Shown: piece by piece, positions 9,438 to 18,654 of the stretch
Layout: the number at the start of each line of letters is the position of its first letter
Position numbering within the stretch: the stretch's first letter is position 1
Source of the DNA: an uncultured Prevotellaceae bacterium
GTDB taxonomy: Bacteria > Bacteroidota > Bacteroidia > Bacteroidales > Bacteroidaceae
Reading direction: 5' to 3'
NCBI GenBank assembly: GCA_946185485.1
Contig: CAMHJQ010000008.1
Span: forward strand, 1-64,000
DNA length: 64,000 bases
Program-made: the position numbers and the translations under genes
The notes under the pieces: model-generated
What the model was told of the DNA's origin: nothing
Databases searched by the model: none
What the model saw: only the letters and a program-made list of their open reading frames with translations

Positions 9438-10205
9438 ATGAATATGAAGAAGTTTTTATTAAGTGCCCTTTTCGTCCTGTGTGGACTGTCGGCCAACGCC
9501 GAAACCAACGACACCGTCACCGTCCGTGTGAAAGCCATGCGCTGTGAGGAGTGTGGTCACAAAGTGAAGAATGCCCTGCGCCAAAATCCCGGCGTGGGTG
9601 CCCTCGAGTTCAACTACGAGCGTCGCACGGTGAAGATAGCCTACGACCCGCAGAAGACCGATGTGGACAGCATCTACCGCACCATTGCTACTACCAAGCG
9701 TTACAAGGCATCGCCCTACGATCCGACAGAGAAGATTCGCAAAGCCTGTGGACTGCGCATCGACGACATGCACTGCCAGAAGTGCGTCGACCGCATTGCA
9801 GGCATTCTGAACAAGATTGAGGGTATGGATTCCATCTCTGCCCATTTGGACAAGCACTATTACTTCGTCCGCTACGATGCCAACCGCACGTCGCAGGCTG
9901 TCATCCGCAAGGCCCTTGTCAAGGCTGGCTATACCCCTGTCAACTACTATACGGACAAACGTATCGCATGGGCTTACTTCCTGATTCCCTCCGAGGCCGC
10001 CAACGATGACACGATAGAGAGCGTGCTGGCACTGGACGGTGTGGATGATGTCAACGTCAACCCGCTCCGCAAGTCGCTCGCCGTCACCTATCTGAACACC
10101 ACGCTGACAGAACAGAAGCTGTTAGAGGAGATTCAGAAGCAGGGTATCAAGGCGACGCTGCCCAAGCCCCATGAGTGCAGCGAGGAAGAAGAAAATAAGA
10201 AGTAA
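9438..10205 (+). CDS. Periplasmic protein with HMA heavy-metal-binding domains
   Basis: After a signal peptide (1-21) there are two HMA (MerP/CopZ-like) domains. The first has MRCEEC (C36, C39) and the second MHCQKC (C113, C116), each followed by a ferredoxin-like beta-alpha-beta pattern. A third unit (about residues 170-240) has the fold pattern but no CxxC, so it is probably degenerate. The C-terminus HECSEEEE is acidic and carries a Cys. The CxxC sites would bind soft metals such as Cu(I), Zn or Hg. It sits between the two TonB cassettes, 3 nt before the second receptor, and is the main hint that the operon handles a metal. Confidence 0.85.
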   Translation: MNMKKFLLSALFVLCGLSANAETNDTVTVRVKAMRCEECGHKVKNALRQNPGVGALEFNYERRTVKIAYDPQKTDVDSIYRTIATTKRYKASPYDPTEKIRKACGLRIDDMHCQKCVDRIAGILNKIEGMDSISAHLDKHYYFVRYDANRTSQAVIRKALVKAGYTPVNYYTDKRIAWAYFLIPSEAANDDTIESVLALDGVDDVNVNPLRKSLAVTYLNTTLTEQKLLEEIQKQGIKATLPKPHECSEEEENKK

Positions 10206-10208
10206 GAA

Positions 10209-13181
10209 GTGAAAAAGCGACTCATTGCAAATCTGCTGATGCTGGTATGCTGGACGGCCGTTGCGGTGGCTCAGCATGTCAGCATCTCGGGTGTCGTCAT
10301 CGACGAAGAGGGCAAACAGCCCGTGGAGTTTGCCTCGCTGCTGCTGAAGGACAATGGTCAGTGGGCTGTCACAGGCAGCGACGGACGCTTCACCATCAAG
10401 AGCGTGCCTACAGGAAAGGCCGTGCTGACCATCCAGTGTCTGGGCTATGCCACCCGTACCATCACCCTGAACATCACCAAGGACATTCCCCGCCTGCAGA
10501 TACAGCTGAAGCAGGAGAGCCTGAAGTTGGACGAGGTCACCGTCACTGCCAAGCGTAAGCGTGACGAGGCTACCACCAGCTATTCCATCGACCGCACGAC
10601 GCTCGACAACCAGCAGGTGCTGAACGTCAGTGATATTGCTGCCTTGCTGCCTGGTGGCAGGACTGTCAACCCCTCGCTGATGACTGATGCCCGTCTGGCA
10701 CTGCGCAGTGGCGACCAGGAAAAGGGCAATGCCTCGTTTGGTACGGCCATCGAGGTGGACGGCATCCGCATGGACAACAATGCGGCTGTCGGCGAGACGG
10801 CAGGAGTATCGACGCGCACCATCAGCGCCTCGAACATCGAGTCGGTGGAGGTGGTCACGGGTATTCCCTCCGTGGAATACGGCGACCTTTCAAATGGTGT
10901 CGTTAAAGTGAACACGCGTAAGGGTAAGTCGCCCTTCATCATCGAGGGGAAAATCAACCAGAACACGCGTCAGATAGCCCTTAACAAGGGCTTTAATCTG
11001 GGGGGCAGACGGGGCGTCCTCAATGCTTCCCTGGAACATGCCCGCTCGTTCAGTGATGCTGCCTCTCCGCACACAGCCTATCAGCGCAACATCCTGTCGC
11101 TGCATTATATGAACATCTTCTGCCAGTCGACGACGCCGCTGACACTGAACGCGGGACTGACGGGCAACATCGGCGGCTACAACTCAGAGGCCGACCCCGA
11201 CAATGAGTTGGACGACTATGCCAAGGTGCGCGACAATGCCTTCCGTGCCAATGCCGAACTGAACTGGCTGCTCAACAAGCGCTGGCTCACGAACCTGAAC
11301 CTGCGCGGCTCGCTGGCGTATAACGACCGCAAGGCGACCAACTACAGCCATGCCAGCAGTGCCTCCACGCAACCCTATATCCACACCACGGAGGAGGGAT
11401 ACTTCATCGCCCAACCCTACGACGAGTCCGCCTCGGCTCCCATCATCCTCGGACCTACGGGCTACTGGCACGTCAAGCAGTTCAATGACAGCAAACCCCT
11501 CAACTGGAGCCTGCGTCTGAAAGGCGAACTCAACCATCGCATCGGCACCATTCAGGGTCATGCGCTGGCGGGTGTTGAATATACGGGCAGTCGCAACGAC
11601 GGTCAGGGCACCTACTACGAGGATTTGCGCTATGCTCCCACGTGGCGTCCCTATCGCTACGACGAACTGCCTACCATGCACAACCTCGCCCTCTACGCTG
11701 AGGAGAAGGTGAGCATCCCTATTGGCAAGCGCTCCACCTTCGAACTGACAGCTGGACTGCGCGACGACATCACGCTCATCGGCGGCTCCGACTACGGCAC
11801 GGTCAGCAGTCTGTCGCCGCGAGTAAACAGCCGCTACGTCTTCTGGCGTCAGCGCCGAGCCTATTGGTTGACCGACCTGAGCATGCATGCAGGATGGGGT
11901 AAGAGTGTCAAACTACCGTCGTTTCAGGTGTTATACCCCGCGCCGGCCTATAGTGACCGCTTGGCATTCAGCTCGCCCAGCACGGCGACGAACACGTCGT
12001 TCTACGCGTATCATACGCATCCCTCGAAGGCCGTCTATAATCCCGACCTGCGCTGGCAGTACACCAACCAGACCGACTTGGGCTTCGAACTGACCATCAA
12101 GGGTGGTACGCACATCGCCCTGTCTGCCTTCTACCATCAGACGCGCAACCCCTACATGGCGACATCGCTATATACGCCGTTTGCCTATCAGTATACGCCG
12201 CCGGCAGCCCTCGACGGCATCACCATTCCGCTGGCGGAGCGTGTATATGGCATCGACCGACAGACTGGTGCTGTTACGGTGGCCACTGTCGACGGTAGCC
12301 AGCAGCAGGTGCTGGCGGGTAACACCCGTCGCGTCTGGCTGGCTAACACCACATACATCAACGCCTCGCCCCTGAACCGATATGGTTTGGAGTGGACGGT
12401 TGACCTGCAGCAGATACGTGCCCTGCGTACCAGCATCCGTTTCGACGGCAACTACTATTATTATAAAGGTATCGACGACGTACTCTTTGCCGACATCCCC
12501 CTGTCGAACGCCACCATGGCCGACGGACAGCCCTATCAGTATGTGGGCTACTATCGTGGCAGTGCCGCCACGTCCACCAGCTACTCAGCCAATGCCTCGG
12601 TGGCTAACGGCTCGCTGTCGAAGCAGCTGAATCTCAACACCACCATTACGACACATATCCCGAAGATACGCCTCATTGTCGCCCTGCGCATCGAGGCTTC
12701 GCTATACAACTACCACCGGCAGCTGAGTGAGTTCGACGATGCCATGCGCGGCGTGGTGCTGGCTGACAAGAGCAGCTATATCGGAACGCCCTACGACGGC
12801 ACCAGTGAGAACCAGTATGTCGCCATCTATCCCGAGTACTACTCCACGTGGGACAACCCTGACGAGCGCATCCCCTTTGCCGAGCGGTTCCTCTGGGCCA
12901 AGGACCACGATGCCACGCTGTTCAGTGACCTGTCGAAGCTCGTCGTGCGCTCCAACTATCCCTACGTGATGAACCCCAACCGCATCAGCAGCTACTACTC
13001 GGCCAACCTGAGCGTCACCAAGGAGATTGGTGACCACGTCTCCGTGTCGTTCTACGCCAACAATTTCTTCAACAACATGGGGACTGTAAACTCGTCACAG
13101 ACCGACCTGGAGACATCGCTCTTCGCCAGCAGCTACATCCCCACCTACTATTACGGACTCTCCCTTAAACTGAAGCTATGA
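10209..13181 (+). CDS. TonB-dependent outer-membrane receptor (cassette B)
   Basis: This 990-aa receptor has a signal peptide (1-22, AVAQ), a carboxypeptidase-regulatory-like domain (about 23-110), a plug with IPSVEYGDLSNG, and a long barrel ending SLKLKL. It is a paralogue of the receptor at 3827. Translation starts at GTG 10209, only 3 nt after the HMA gene stop, and gives a clean signal peptide; no nearby ATG does so. It leads the second TonB-DUF4876-DUF6850 cassette. Its substrate is unknown, with a metal complex the best guess from context. Confidence 0.92.
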   Translation: MKKRLIANLLMLVCWTAVAVAQHVSISGVVIDEEGKQPVEFASLLLKDNGQWAVTGSDGRFTIKSVPTGKAVLTIQCLGYATRTITLNITKDIPRLQIQLKQESLKLDEVTVTAKRKRDEATTSYSIDRTTLDNQQVLNVSDIAALLPGGRTVNPSLMTDARLALRSGDQEKGNASFGTAIEVDGIRMDNNAAVGETAGVSTRTISASNIESVEVVTGIPSVEYGDLSNGVVKVNTRKGKSPFIIEGKINQNTRQIALNKGFNLGGRRGVLNASLEHARSFSDAASPHTAYQRNILSLHYMNIFCQSTTPLTLNAGLTGNIGGYNSEADPDNELDDYAKVRDNAFRANAELNWLLNKRWLTNLNLRGSLAYNDRKATNYSHASSASTQPYIHTTEEGYFIAQPYDESASAPIILGPTGYWHVKQFNDSKPLNWSLRLKGELNHRIGTIQGHALAGVEYTGSRNDGQGTYYEDLRYAPTWRPYRYDELPTMHNLALYAEEKVSIPIGKRSTFELTAGLRDDITLIGGSDYGTVSSLSPRVNSRYVFWRQRRAYWLTDLSMHAGWGKSVKLPSFQVLYPAPAYSDRLAFSSPSTATNTSFYAYHTHPSKAVYNPDLRWQYTNQTDLGFELTIKGGTHIALSAFYHQTRNPYMATSLYTPFAYQYTPPAALDGITIPLAERVYGIDRQTGAVTVATVDGSQQQVLAGNTRRVWLANTTYINASPLNRYGLEWTVDLQQIRALRTSIRFDGNYYYYKGIDDVLFADIPLSNATMADGQPYQYVGYYRGSAATSTSYSANASVANGSLSKQLNLNTTITTHIPKIRLIVALRIEASLYNYHRQLSEFDDAMRGVVLADKSSYIGTPYDGTSENQYVAIYPEYYSTWDNPDERIPFAERFLWAKDHDATLFSDLSKLVVRSNYPYVMNPNRISSYYSANLSVTKEIGDHVSVSFYANNFFNNMGTVNSSQTDLETSLFASSYIPTYYYGLSLKLKL

Positions 13182-13182
13182 T

Positions 13183-14553
13183 ATGAAACATCGTTTTCTC
13201 CATATCCTCACCTGTTGTGTATGCTGCTGTATTACAGCAGCCCTCCTCACCTCCTGCGCCTCTGACGACAGCCAACCCAAGGCTGGCGACCTCTCGATGG
13301 GCAGTGCCAGCGTCACGCTGACTGGCCTCAGCGATGCTGCGGCCGGTTTCGACGTCCAGTTGCGTAACACATCGACGGGTAGCATCTTCATCGAGAAGAC
13401 TGACGCCCAGGGTACTGCCACCTTCCGCGTCACGCCTGGCATCTACGAGGCCAGCGTCACGGCAGCCCATTCCAGCGAGGGCATCGCCTACACCTATAAC
13501 GGCACGTCAGGACAGATTACCGTCCGTCGCAATCAGACGACGCCAGTGACCATCCAGATGAAGAGTGCTCGCATCAGCCAGCTGGTCATCAAGGAACTCT
13601 ACAACGGCGGCTGCCTCATGGACGACGGCATCACCAAGTTCCAGTATGACAAGTGTGTAGTCCTCTACAACAACAGTTCTCAGCCGGCCTCGCTCAGCAA
13701 CCTCTGCTTCGGCGAGTGTACGCCTGCCAATGCCCACCAGAACAACAAGAACTATGGTGATGACGGGCGGCTGACCTACGAGTCGGAGGGTTTTATCCCG
13801 GTGTGGAACGGCATCTGGTATTTCCCCCAGGCGCTGGAGCTGGCGCCTTACTCGCAGGTGGTGGTTAACATCCACGGAGCCATCGACAACACGCAGACTG
13901 TCAGCCAGTCGGTCGACTATGCCAATCCCGCCTACTACTGTATGTACGACCCTGAGAGCGGTTACAACAATACGGGCTACTATCCCACGCCGTCGGATGT
14001 CATTCCCACCAGCCACTACCTGAAAGCCGTCGAATACGGACTGGGGAACGGCTGGGCACTGAGTGTCAGCGCACCGGCCTTCGTGATGTTCCAGACGCAC
14101 GGCATATCACCTGCCGACTATGCCACCAATACGGCCAACATCTGGTACGACGGCGGCAACGTCTCGCAGGTGTGGGCCTGTCTGAAGGTGCCCAACGAGT
14201 GGATAGTCGATGCCCTGGAGGTCTACTCCACCGGCTATAAGGACAGCAGTCTCAAGCGCCTGACGGCAGACATTGACGCAGGCTACGTCTGGCTTACCAA
14301 CTACCAGGGTCACACCCTCTATCGCAACGTCAACAAGGAAGCCACCGAGGCACTGCCCGAGAATGCCGGCCGGCTGGTCTATGGCTACGACATGGGTGTC
14401 GACGGCGTGACCGACCCCAGCGGCATCGATGCTGAGGCCAGCATTCTTCATGGTGCCCATATCATCTACCAGGACACCAACAATTCCACCAACGATTTCC
14501 ACGAACGACAGCGATGCTCACTGCGGGTTACACCCCTAAATAGTAAAGAATAA
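13183..14553 (+). CDS. DUF4876-like lipoprotein (cassette B)
   Basis: This 456-aa lipoprotein has a Cys-rich signal peptide and lipobox LLTSC (C25). An Ig-like carboxypeptidase-regulatory domain follows (about 40-125), then a lamin-tail-like region (VLYNNSSQPASLSNL near 165-180), and the conserved end YQDTNNSTNDF. It is the paralogue of the 6598 gene. It starts one base after the stop of the receptor and overlaps the next start, so the three cassette B genes are tightly coupled. Its role is unknown; it is probably a surface partner of the receptor. Confidence 0.75.
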   Translation: MKHRFLHILTCCVCCCITAALLTSCASDDSQPKAGDLSMGSASVTLTGLSDAAAGFDVQLRNTSTGSIFIEKTDAQGTATFRVTPGIYEASVTAAHSSEGIAYTYNGTSGQITVRRNQTTPVTIQMKSARISQLVIKELYNGGCLMDDGITKFQYDKCVVLYNNSSQPASLSNLCFGECTPANAHQNNKNYGDDGRLTYESEGFIPVWNGIWYFPQALELAPYSQVVVNIHGAIDNTQTVSQSVDYANPAYYCMYDPESGYNNTGYYPTPSDVIPTSHYLKAVEYGLGNGWALSVSAPAFVMFQTHGISPADYATNTANIWYDGGNVSQVWACLKVPNEWIVDALEVYSTGYKDSSLKRLTADIDAGYVWLTNYQGHTLYRNVNKEATEALPENAGRLVYGYDMGVDGVTDPSGIDAEASILHGAHIIYQDTNNSTNDFHERQRCSLRVTPLNSKE

Positions 14554-16187
14554 TGAAAAAAGAGAAACTAACAACAATACCCAATAGACCACGGAGTTTA
14601 TTATTTCTTATTTTTTCTTTTTTATTTAGCAGCGTAGCTGCGCAGGACTCCCTGCTGCTCCGCGACTACCACTTCGTCCAGCAGGCTGACCCCTGGCTGA
14701 CAGCCCCCAATGCTGCTGCCCTGACGCGCTTTGCCACGCGCAACATCGTCGAGGCTACGGCATCGCTGACCAAGGGTAGGGGAGGGCACGTCAACTACTA
14801 CGACTCGTCCAACACCCTGCAGACCAACGTCAGCATCGAGTCTTACTACCGCCTCAGTCCACGGGCTGTGGCATACGGCGCCATCAGCTACGACAACTGG
14901 TCGGGCGAGGATATGACGGGGTCGGCATTCATCCAACCAACCCGCAAACCTTTCGACATCGTCGAGGACTCATTGACCAATGCTGGTGACAAACATCGCG
15001 ACACCTACCGCCTGTCAGGCGGTTTTGGCTACGACATCGCCAATGGCATCTCTCTGGGTGCCCGACTGGAATATACCTCTGCCAACTATGCCAAGTACAA
15101 GGACCTGCGACATAAGAACAAACTGATGGATCTCGTCCTCACCGCTGGTATTTATGCACCCCTTGCCGATTGGCTCGCCATGGGTGCTGACTATGCCTAC
15201 CACCGCAATACGGAGAGCCTGGATTTTGGCACATATGGCAAGAGCGAGAAGATATACAAGTCACTCGTCAGCTATGGTGTCATGATGGGACGCGTCGAGC
15301 AGTTTGGCAACGAAGGCTATACGGACAAGTCACGCGAGATGCCGCTCTTTGAGGATAGTCACGGCGGCAGCTTCCAGTTAGAACTGCGCCCCCTGCAGTC
15401 GCTGGGCATCTATGGTGACTTCGGGTTCAGCCATGGTACAGGCTATTATGGTCGCCGTTCGCCCTATACCATCACGCTCACCAACCACAAGCGCGACATT
15501 GTGCAGGGCAAGGTGCGCGTCATCTACCAGACTGGCACGTCGAGATTCCACTTAGATGCCTCCTACGCTGACGAGAAACTGAAGAACAATGCCGAGACCT
15601 GGCGTGAACTGACCAATGCTAGTGGTTCTAACTACTATGAGTACTACGATGCCGTGGAGACGGCTGACAAGCAATGGAAGGATGCCGATATGGCCTTCAC
15701 TGCCCATCTGGGCATTCACAACGAACTGCCCACGTGGTCGTTCTCTGCCGCCTACCGCTGGCGCGAACAGAACACCGCTGCCTACCTCTACCCGTTCTAT
15801 CGTCATCAGCTGTTCAGTAGCAATGAGGTAGTGCTCAGTGCCACGCGAAACCTGCTGTGCAGTAAGGGCGTCTGGACGTTCTCCGTCAACGGCAGTTTCC
15901 TCAAAGGCACGGGCGACCCCTTCAACGATGGCGCCTTTGTCACGCCCAGCGCCAAACAGGAACAACCTGCTACGATGGATGCCTTCCTCTGGCGCGAATA
16001 CCAATATCTGACTGCCCCCCAATACAGCATCGGTGGCAGCGTGCAGTATGCTTTCCTGTTGCCAGGCACGCGTGTGAAGACCTACGCCCGCCTCAGCGGC
16101 AGCCATCGTAAGGCCAATGCCACCTACCAGTATTCCACCGGTTGTGACCGCACCCAGCTGTTGCTGGCCCTTGGCTGCAGCTTTTAA
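14553..16187 (+). CDS. DUF6850-like outer-membrane beta-barrel protein (cassette B)
   Basis: A 544-aa predicted barrel with a signal peptide ending VAAQ near residue 31 and a C-terminus ending GCSF, an aromatic last residue typical of outer-membrane proteins. Its start shares one base with the previous stop (TAATG). The signal-peptide core LLFLIFSFLF is encoded by the same kind of TTATTAT/TTCTTAT-rich sequence as in the unrelated lipoprotein at 6598. It is the paralogue of the 7845 gene and completes cassette B. Confidence 0.72.
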   Translation: MKKEKLTTIPNRPRSLLFLIFSFLFSSVAAQDSLLLRDYHFVQQADPWLTAPNAAALTRFATRNIVEATASLTKGRGGHVNYYDSSNTLQTNVSIESYYRLSPRAVAYGAISYDNWSGEDMTGSAFIQPTRKPFDIVEDSLTNAGDKHRDTYRLSGGFGYDIANGISLGARLEYTSANYAKYKDLRHKNKLMDLVLTAGIYAPLADWLAMGADYAYHRNTESLDFGTYGKSEKIYKSLVSYGVMMGRVEQFGNEGYTDKSREMPLFEDSHGGSFQLELRPLQSLGIYGDFGFSHGTGYYGRRSPYTITLTNHKRDIVQGKVRVIYQTGTSRFHLDASYADEKLKNNAETWRELTNASGSNYYEYYDAVETADKQWKDADMAFTAHLGIHNELPTWSFSAAYRWREQNTAAYLYPFYRHQLFSSNEVVLSATRNLLCSKGVWTFSVNGSFLKGTGDPFNDGAFVTPSAKQEQPATMDAFLWREYQYLTAPQYSIGGSVQYAFLLPGTRVKTYARLSGSHRKANATYQYSTGCDRTQLLLALGCSF

Positions 16188-16217
16188 AGTTTAAGAATTA
16201 AAGGTTAGAATAATAAA

Positions 16218-16949
16218 ATGAAACACTCTACATTTGTAACCCTTTTGCTGTGTCTGTTGGCATGTCATGCCAACCTCCGCCTCTCTGCCCAGTCCTCCAT
16301 GGCCGAAGTGCTGGCCGGTCAGTGGAATTTCGTTGCCAGTCCCTTTGAGGGTGGCGGCATGGAAATCGCCTTTACGGCTACGCCCTCTGCCGACGGTACT
16401 GCCCTCCAGTGCCATGCCGACCTGTTCTTGACCCGTACCCAAAACTATGCTGCCAACTGGCTGCTGGCGATAGAAGAAAGAGATGGCCAGGTACGTCTGG
16501 GCTGGAAACTCAATAGCGAAGTCCCTGCTTTCGAACAGGAGTTCCAGGAAAACGCCAGCCAATATGCACTGGCTGGCAGCAATCCCGATGGCACTCCCCG
16601 CTATGTCTACCTGCTCTCAGAGAATATTGAGACGCAGAAGTTGGAGCCTCTGACGCTCTGGAGTGACTGGCAGCCTGCTGACGGCACCACCTTCACTCTG
16701 CCGGTTACGCAGCAAATCTATGCGGTTGTCAGCAAAAACCAACCCTATAGTGGTTCTGTCGGCTATGCCGAAATTTGGGCCAGTGGCCGACTGGTGCGCA
16801 TTGGTGGTACGGGCATCAGCTCGCTGAACGTTCAGCAGGGCATGGAGGACGGCGAAGCCTTCGACTTGCAGGGCCGTCGCATAACTAAAGGCCAGACACC
16901 GACAACGAAAGGTATCTACATCGTCAATGGCAGGAAATACGTGCGATAG
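16218..16949 (+). CDS. Secreted protein of unknown function with T9SS-type C-terminal tail
   Basis: A 243-aa protein with a signal peptide (1-24) and a body of about 170 residues that I do not recognise, rich in beta-strand-like segments. The end (FDLQGRRI ... GIYIVNGRKYVR) matches the Por/T9SS type A sorting-tail pattern, so it is probably exported across the outer membrane by the type IX system. It follows cassette B by 30 nt and is probably the last gene of the operon, since a good promoter for glyQS lies just downstream. Confidence 0.7.
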   Translation: MKHSTFVTLLLCLLACHANLRLSAQSSMAEVLAGQWNFVASPFEGGGMEIAFTATPSADGTALQCHADLFLTRTQNYAANWLLAIEERDGQVRLGWKLNSEVPAFEQEFQENASQYALAGSNPDGTPRYVYLLSENIETQKLEPLTLWSDWQPADGTTFTLPVTQQIYAVVSKNQPYSGSVGYAEIWASGRLVRIGGTGISSLNVQQGMEDGEAFDLQGRRITKGQTPTTKGIYIVNGRKYVR

Positions 16950-16993
16950 AATTAAAAAAATGAAAAAGTAAAACGTAAATACGGCCTTTCTTT

Positions 16994-17024
16994 TTGCAGT
17001 TCACTCATTTATTCGTACCTTTGC
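16994..17024 (+). promoter_or_regulatory. Promoter of glyQS
   Basis: TTTG (16994-16997), a 19-nt spacer and TACCTTTG (17017-17024) match the Bacteroidota promoter with the same spacing as the one at 3772. Confidence 0.8.
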
Positions 17025-17041
17025 AGCCAAAATTCTGTTGA

Positions 17042-17080
17042 GAGTTTAGAGTTTATAAGTTTAAAGTTTATAGTTTAAAG
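17042..17080. repeat. 7-nt tandem array (GAGTTTA/AAGTTTA)
   Basis: About five units with a 7-nt period (one is 8 nt) fill the 5' leader between the promoter and the glyQS start at 17084. Confidence 0.8.
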
Positions 17081-17083
17081 ATA

Positions 17084-18625
17084 ATGGCACAAGAAGATGT
17101 ATTTAAGAAGATCGTGAGCCACTGCAAGGAGTATGGCTTCGTGTTTCCCTCCAGTGAGATTTACGACGGTTTAGGCGCTGTCTATGACTACGGTCAGAAC
17201 GGCGTGGAGTTGAAGAATAACATTAAGCAATATTGGTGGAAGGCCATGACGATGCTGCATGAGAATATTGTAGGTATCGATTCGGCCATCTTTATGCACC
17301 CCACCATCTGGAAGGCATCAGGTCACGTGGACGCTTTCAACGATCCCCTGATTGACAACCGCGACTCGAAGAAGCGTTATCGCGCTGACGTGCTGATTGA
17401 GGACCAGATAGCCAAATACGACGAGAAAATCCAGAAGGAGGTCGAGAAGGCCCGCAAGCGTTTTGGCGACTCGTTCGACGAGGCTAAGTACCTGGAGACT
17501 TCTGAGCGTGTAAAAGAAACCAAGGAGAAGCGTGACAACCTGCACGCCCGCTATGCTGCTGCCATGCAGGGTCCCGACCTTGAGGCCCTGAAGCAGATCA
17601 TCCTGGACGAGGAGATTGTCGATCCCATCAGCGGCACCAAGAACTGGACTGACGTGCGTCAGTTCAACCTGATGTTCTCTACCGAGATGGGCGCTTCGGC
17701 CGACGGTTCCATGAAGGTCTACCTGCGTCCTGAGACGGCACAAGGCATCTTTGTGAACTACCTGAACGTGCAGAAGACGGGCCGCATGAAGATTCCCTTC
17801 GGCATCGCCCAAATTGGCAAGGCCTTCCGCAACGAGATTGTAGCCCGTCAGTTCATCTTCCGTATGCGCGAGTTCGAACAGATGGAGATGCAGTTCTTCG
17901 TACAGCCCGGCACCGAGCTGGATTGGTTCCCCAAGTGGAAGGAGACCCGCATGAAGTGGCACCTGGCCCTGGGCTTCGGCGCCGAGAACTATCGCTTCCA
18001 CGACCACGACAAGCTGGCCCACTATGCCAACGCCGCTACCGACATCGAGTTCAAGATGCCGTTTGGCTTCAAGGAGGTTGAGGGCATCCACTCGCGTACC
18101 AACTTCGACCTGTCGCAGCACGAGAAATTCAGCGGCAAGTCGATTAAGTACTTCGATCCCCAGACCAACGAGAGCTACACCCCGTATGTGATCGAGACCT
18201 CTATCGGCGTGGATCGTATGTTCCTCTCCGTGATGTGTCACTGCTTCGAGGAGGAGAAGCTGGAGAACGGTGAGACCCGCACGGTGCTGAAGCTGCCCGC
18301 AGCCCTGGCCCCGGTGAAGTGTGCCGTGATGCCGCTCGTGAAGAAGGACGGACTGCCCGAGAAGGCCCGCGAAATTATCGACCAGCTGAAGTTCCACTTC
18401 AACTGCCAGTACGACGAGAAAGACTCTATCGGCAAGCGCTACCGTCGTCAGGACGCCATCGGTACGCCCTACTGCGTCACCGTCGACCACGATACGCTGA
18501 ACGACGGCTGTGTCACCCTGCGCTTCCGCGACACCATGGAGCAGGAGCGTGTGCCCATCAGCGAGCTCAACGGCATCATCGAAGACAAAGTAAGCATCGC
18601 CAGCCTGCTGAAGAAATTGCAGTAA
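17084..18625 (+). CDS. glyQS: Glycine--tRNA ligase
   Basis: This is the single-chain alpha2-type glycyl-tRNA synthetase (513 aa), which charges tRNA-Gly in the cytoplasm. Class II motif 2 is visible as FRNEIVARQFIFRMREFEQ, motif 3 as IGVDRMFLSV, and the glycine-pocket strand as RPETAQGIFVNY. A C-terminal anticodon-binding domain begins near residue 400 (LAPVKCAVMPL). Length and order match the family, with an insertion around 105-160 typical of this type. It has its own promoter and probably shares a transcript with the FKBP gene 29 nt downstream. Confidence 0.97.
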   Translation: MAQEDVFKKIVSHCKEYGFVFPSSEIYDGLGAVYDYGQNGVELKNNIKQYWWKAMTMLHENIVGIDSAIFMHPTIWKASGHVDAFNDPLIDNRDSKKRYRADVLIEDQIAKYDEKIQKEVEKARKRFGDSFDEAKYLETSERVKETKEKRDNLHARYAAAMQGPDLEALKQIILDEEIVDPISGTKNWTDVRQFNLMFSTEMGASADGSMKVYLRPETAQGIFVNYLNVQKTGRMKIPFGIAQIGKAFRNEIVARQFIFRMREFEQMEMQFFVQPGTELDWFPKWKETRMKWHLALGFGAENYRFHDHDKLAHYANAATDIEFKMPFGFKEVEGIHSRTNFDLSQHEKFSGKSIKYFDPQTNESYTPYVIETSIGVDRMFLSVMCHCFEEEKLENGETRTVLKLPAALAPVKCAVMPLVKKDGLPEKAREIIDQLKFHFNCQYDEKDSIGKRYRRQDAIGTPYCVTVDHDTLNDGCVTLRFRDTMEQERVPISELNGIIEDKVSIASLLKKLQ

Positions 18626-18628
18626 TCC

Positions 18629-18653
18629 AAAGGTAAAAAGGTAAAAGGTAAAA
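18629..18653. repeat. 7/8-nt tandem array (AAAGGTA)
   Basis: Three AAAGGTA units of 7-8 nt lie in the short gap between glyQS and the FKBP start. They are complementary to the array at 18703-18738 inside the FKBP signal-peptide coding region. Confidence 0.8.
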
Positions 18654-18654
18654 T

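Noticed and set aside
9945..10160. The third HMA-like unit as a functional metal site
   Set aside because: The CxxC pair is absent from its first loop; only the fold pattern remains.
17318..18490. A 390-codon minus-strand open frame opposite glyQS
   Set aside because: Antisense to conserved synthetase motifs; composition typical of shadow frames.
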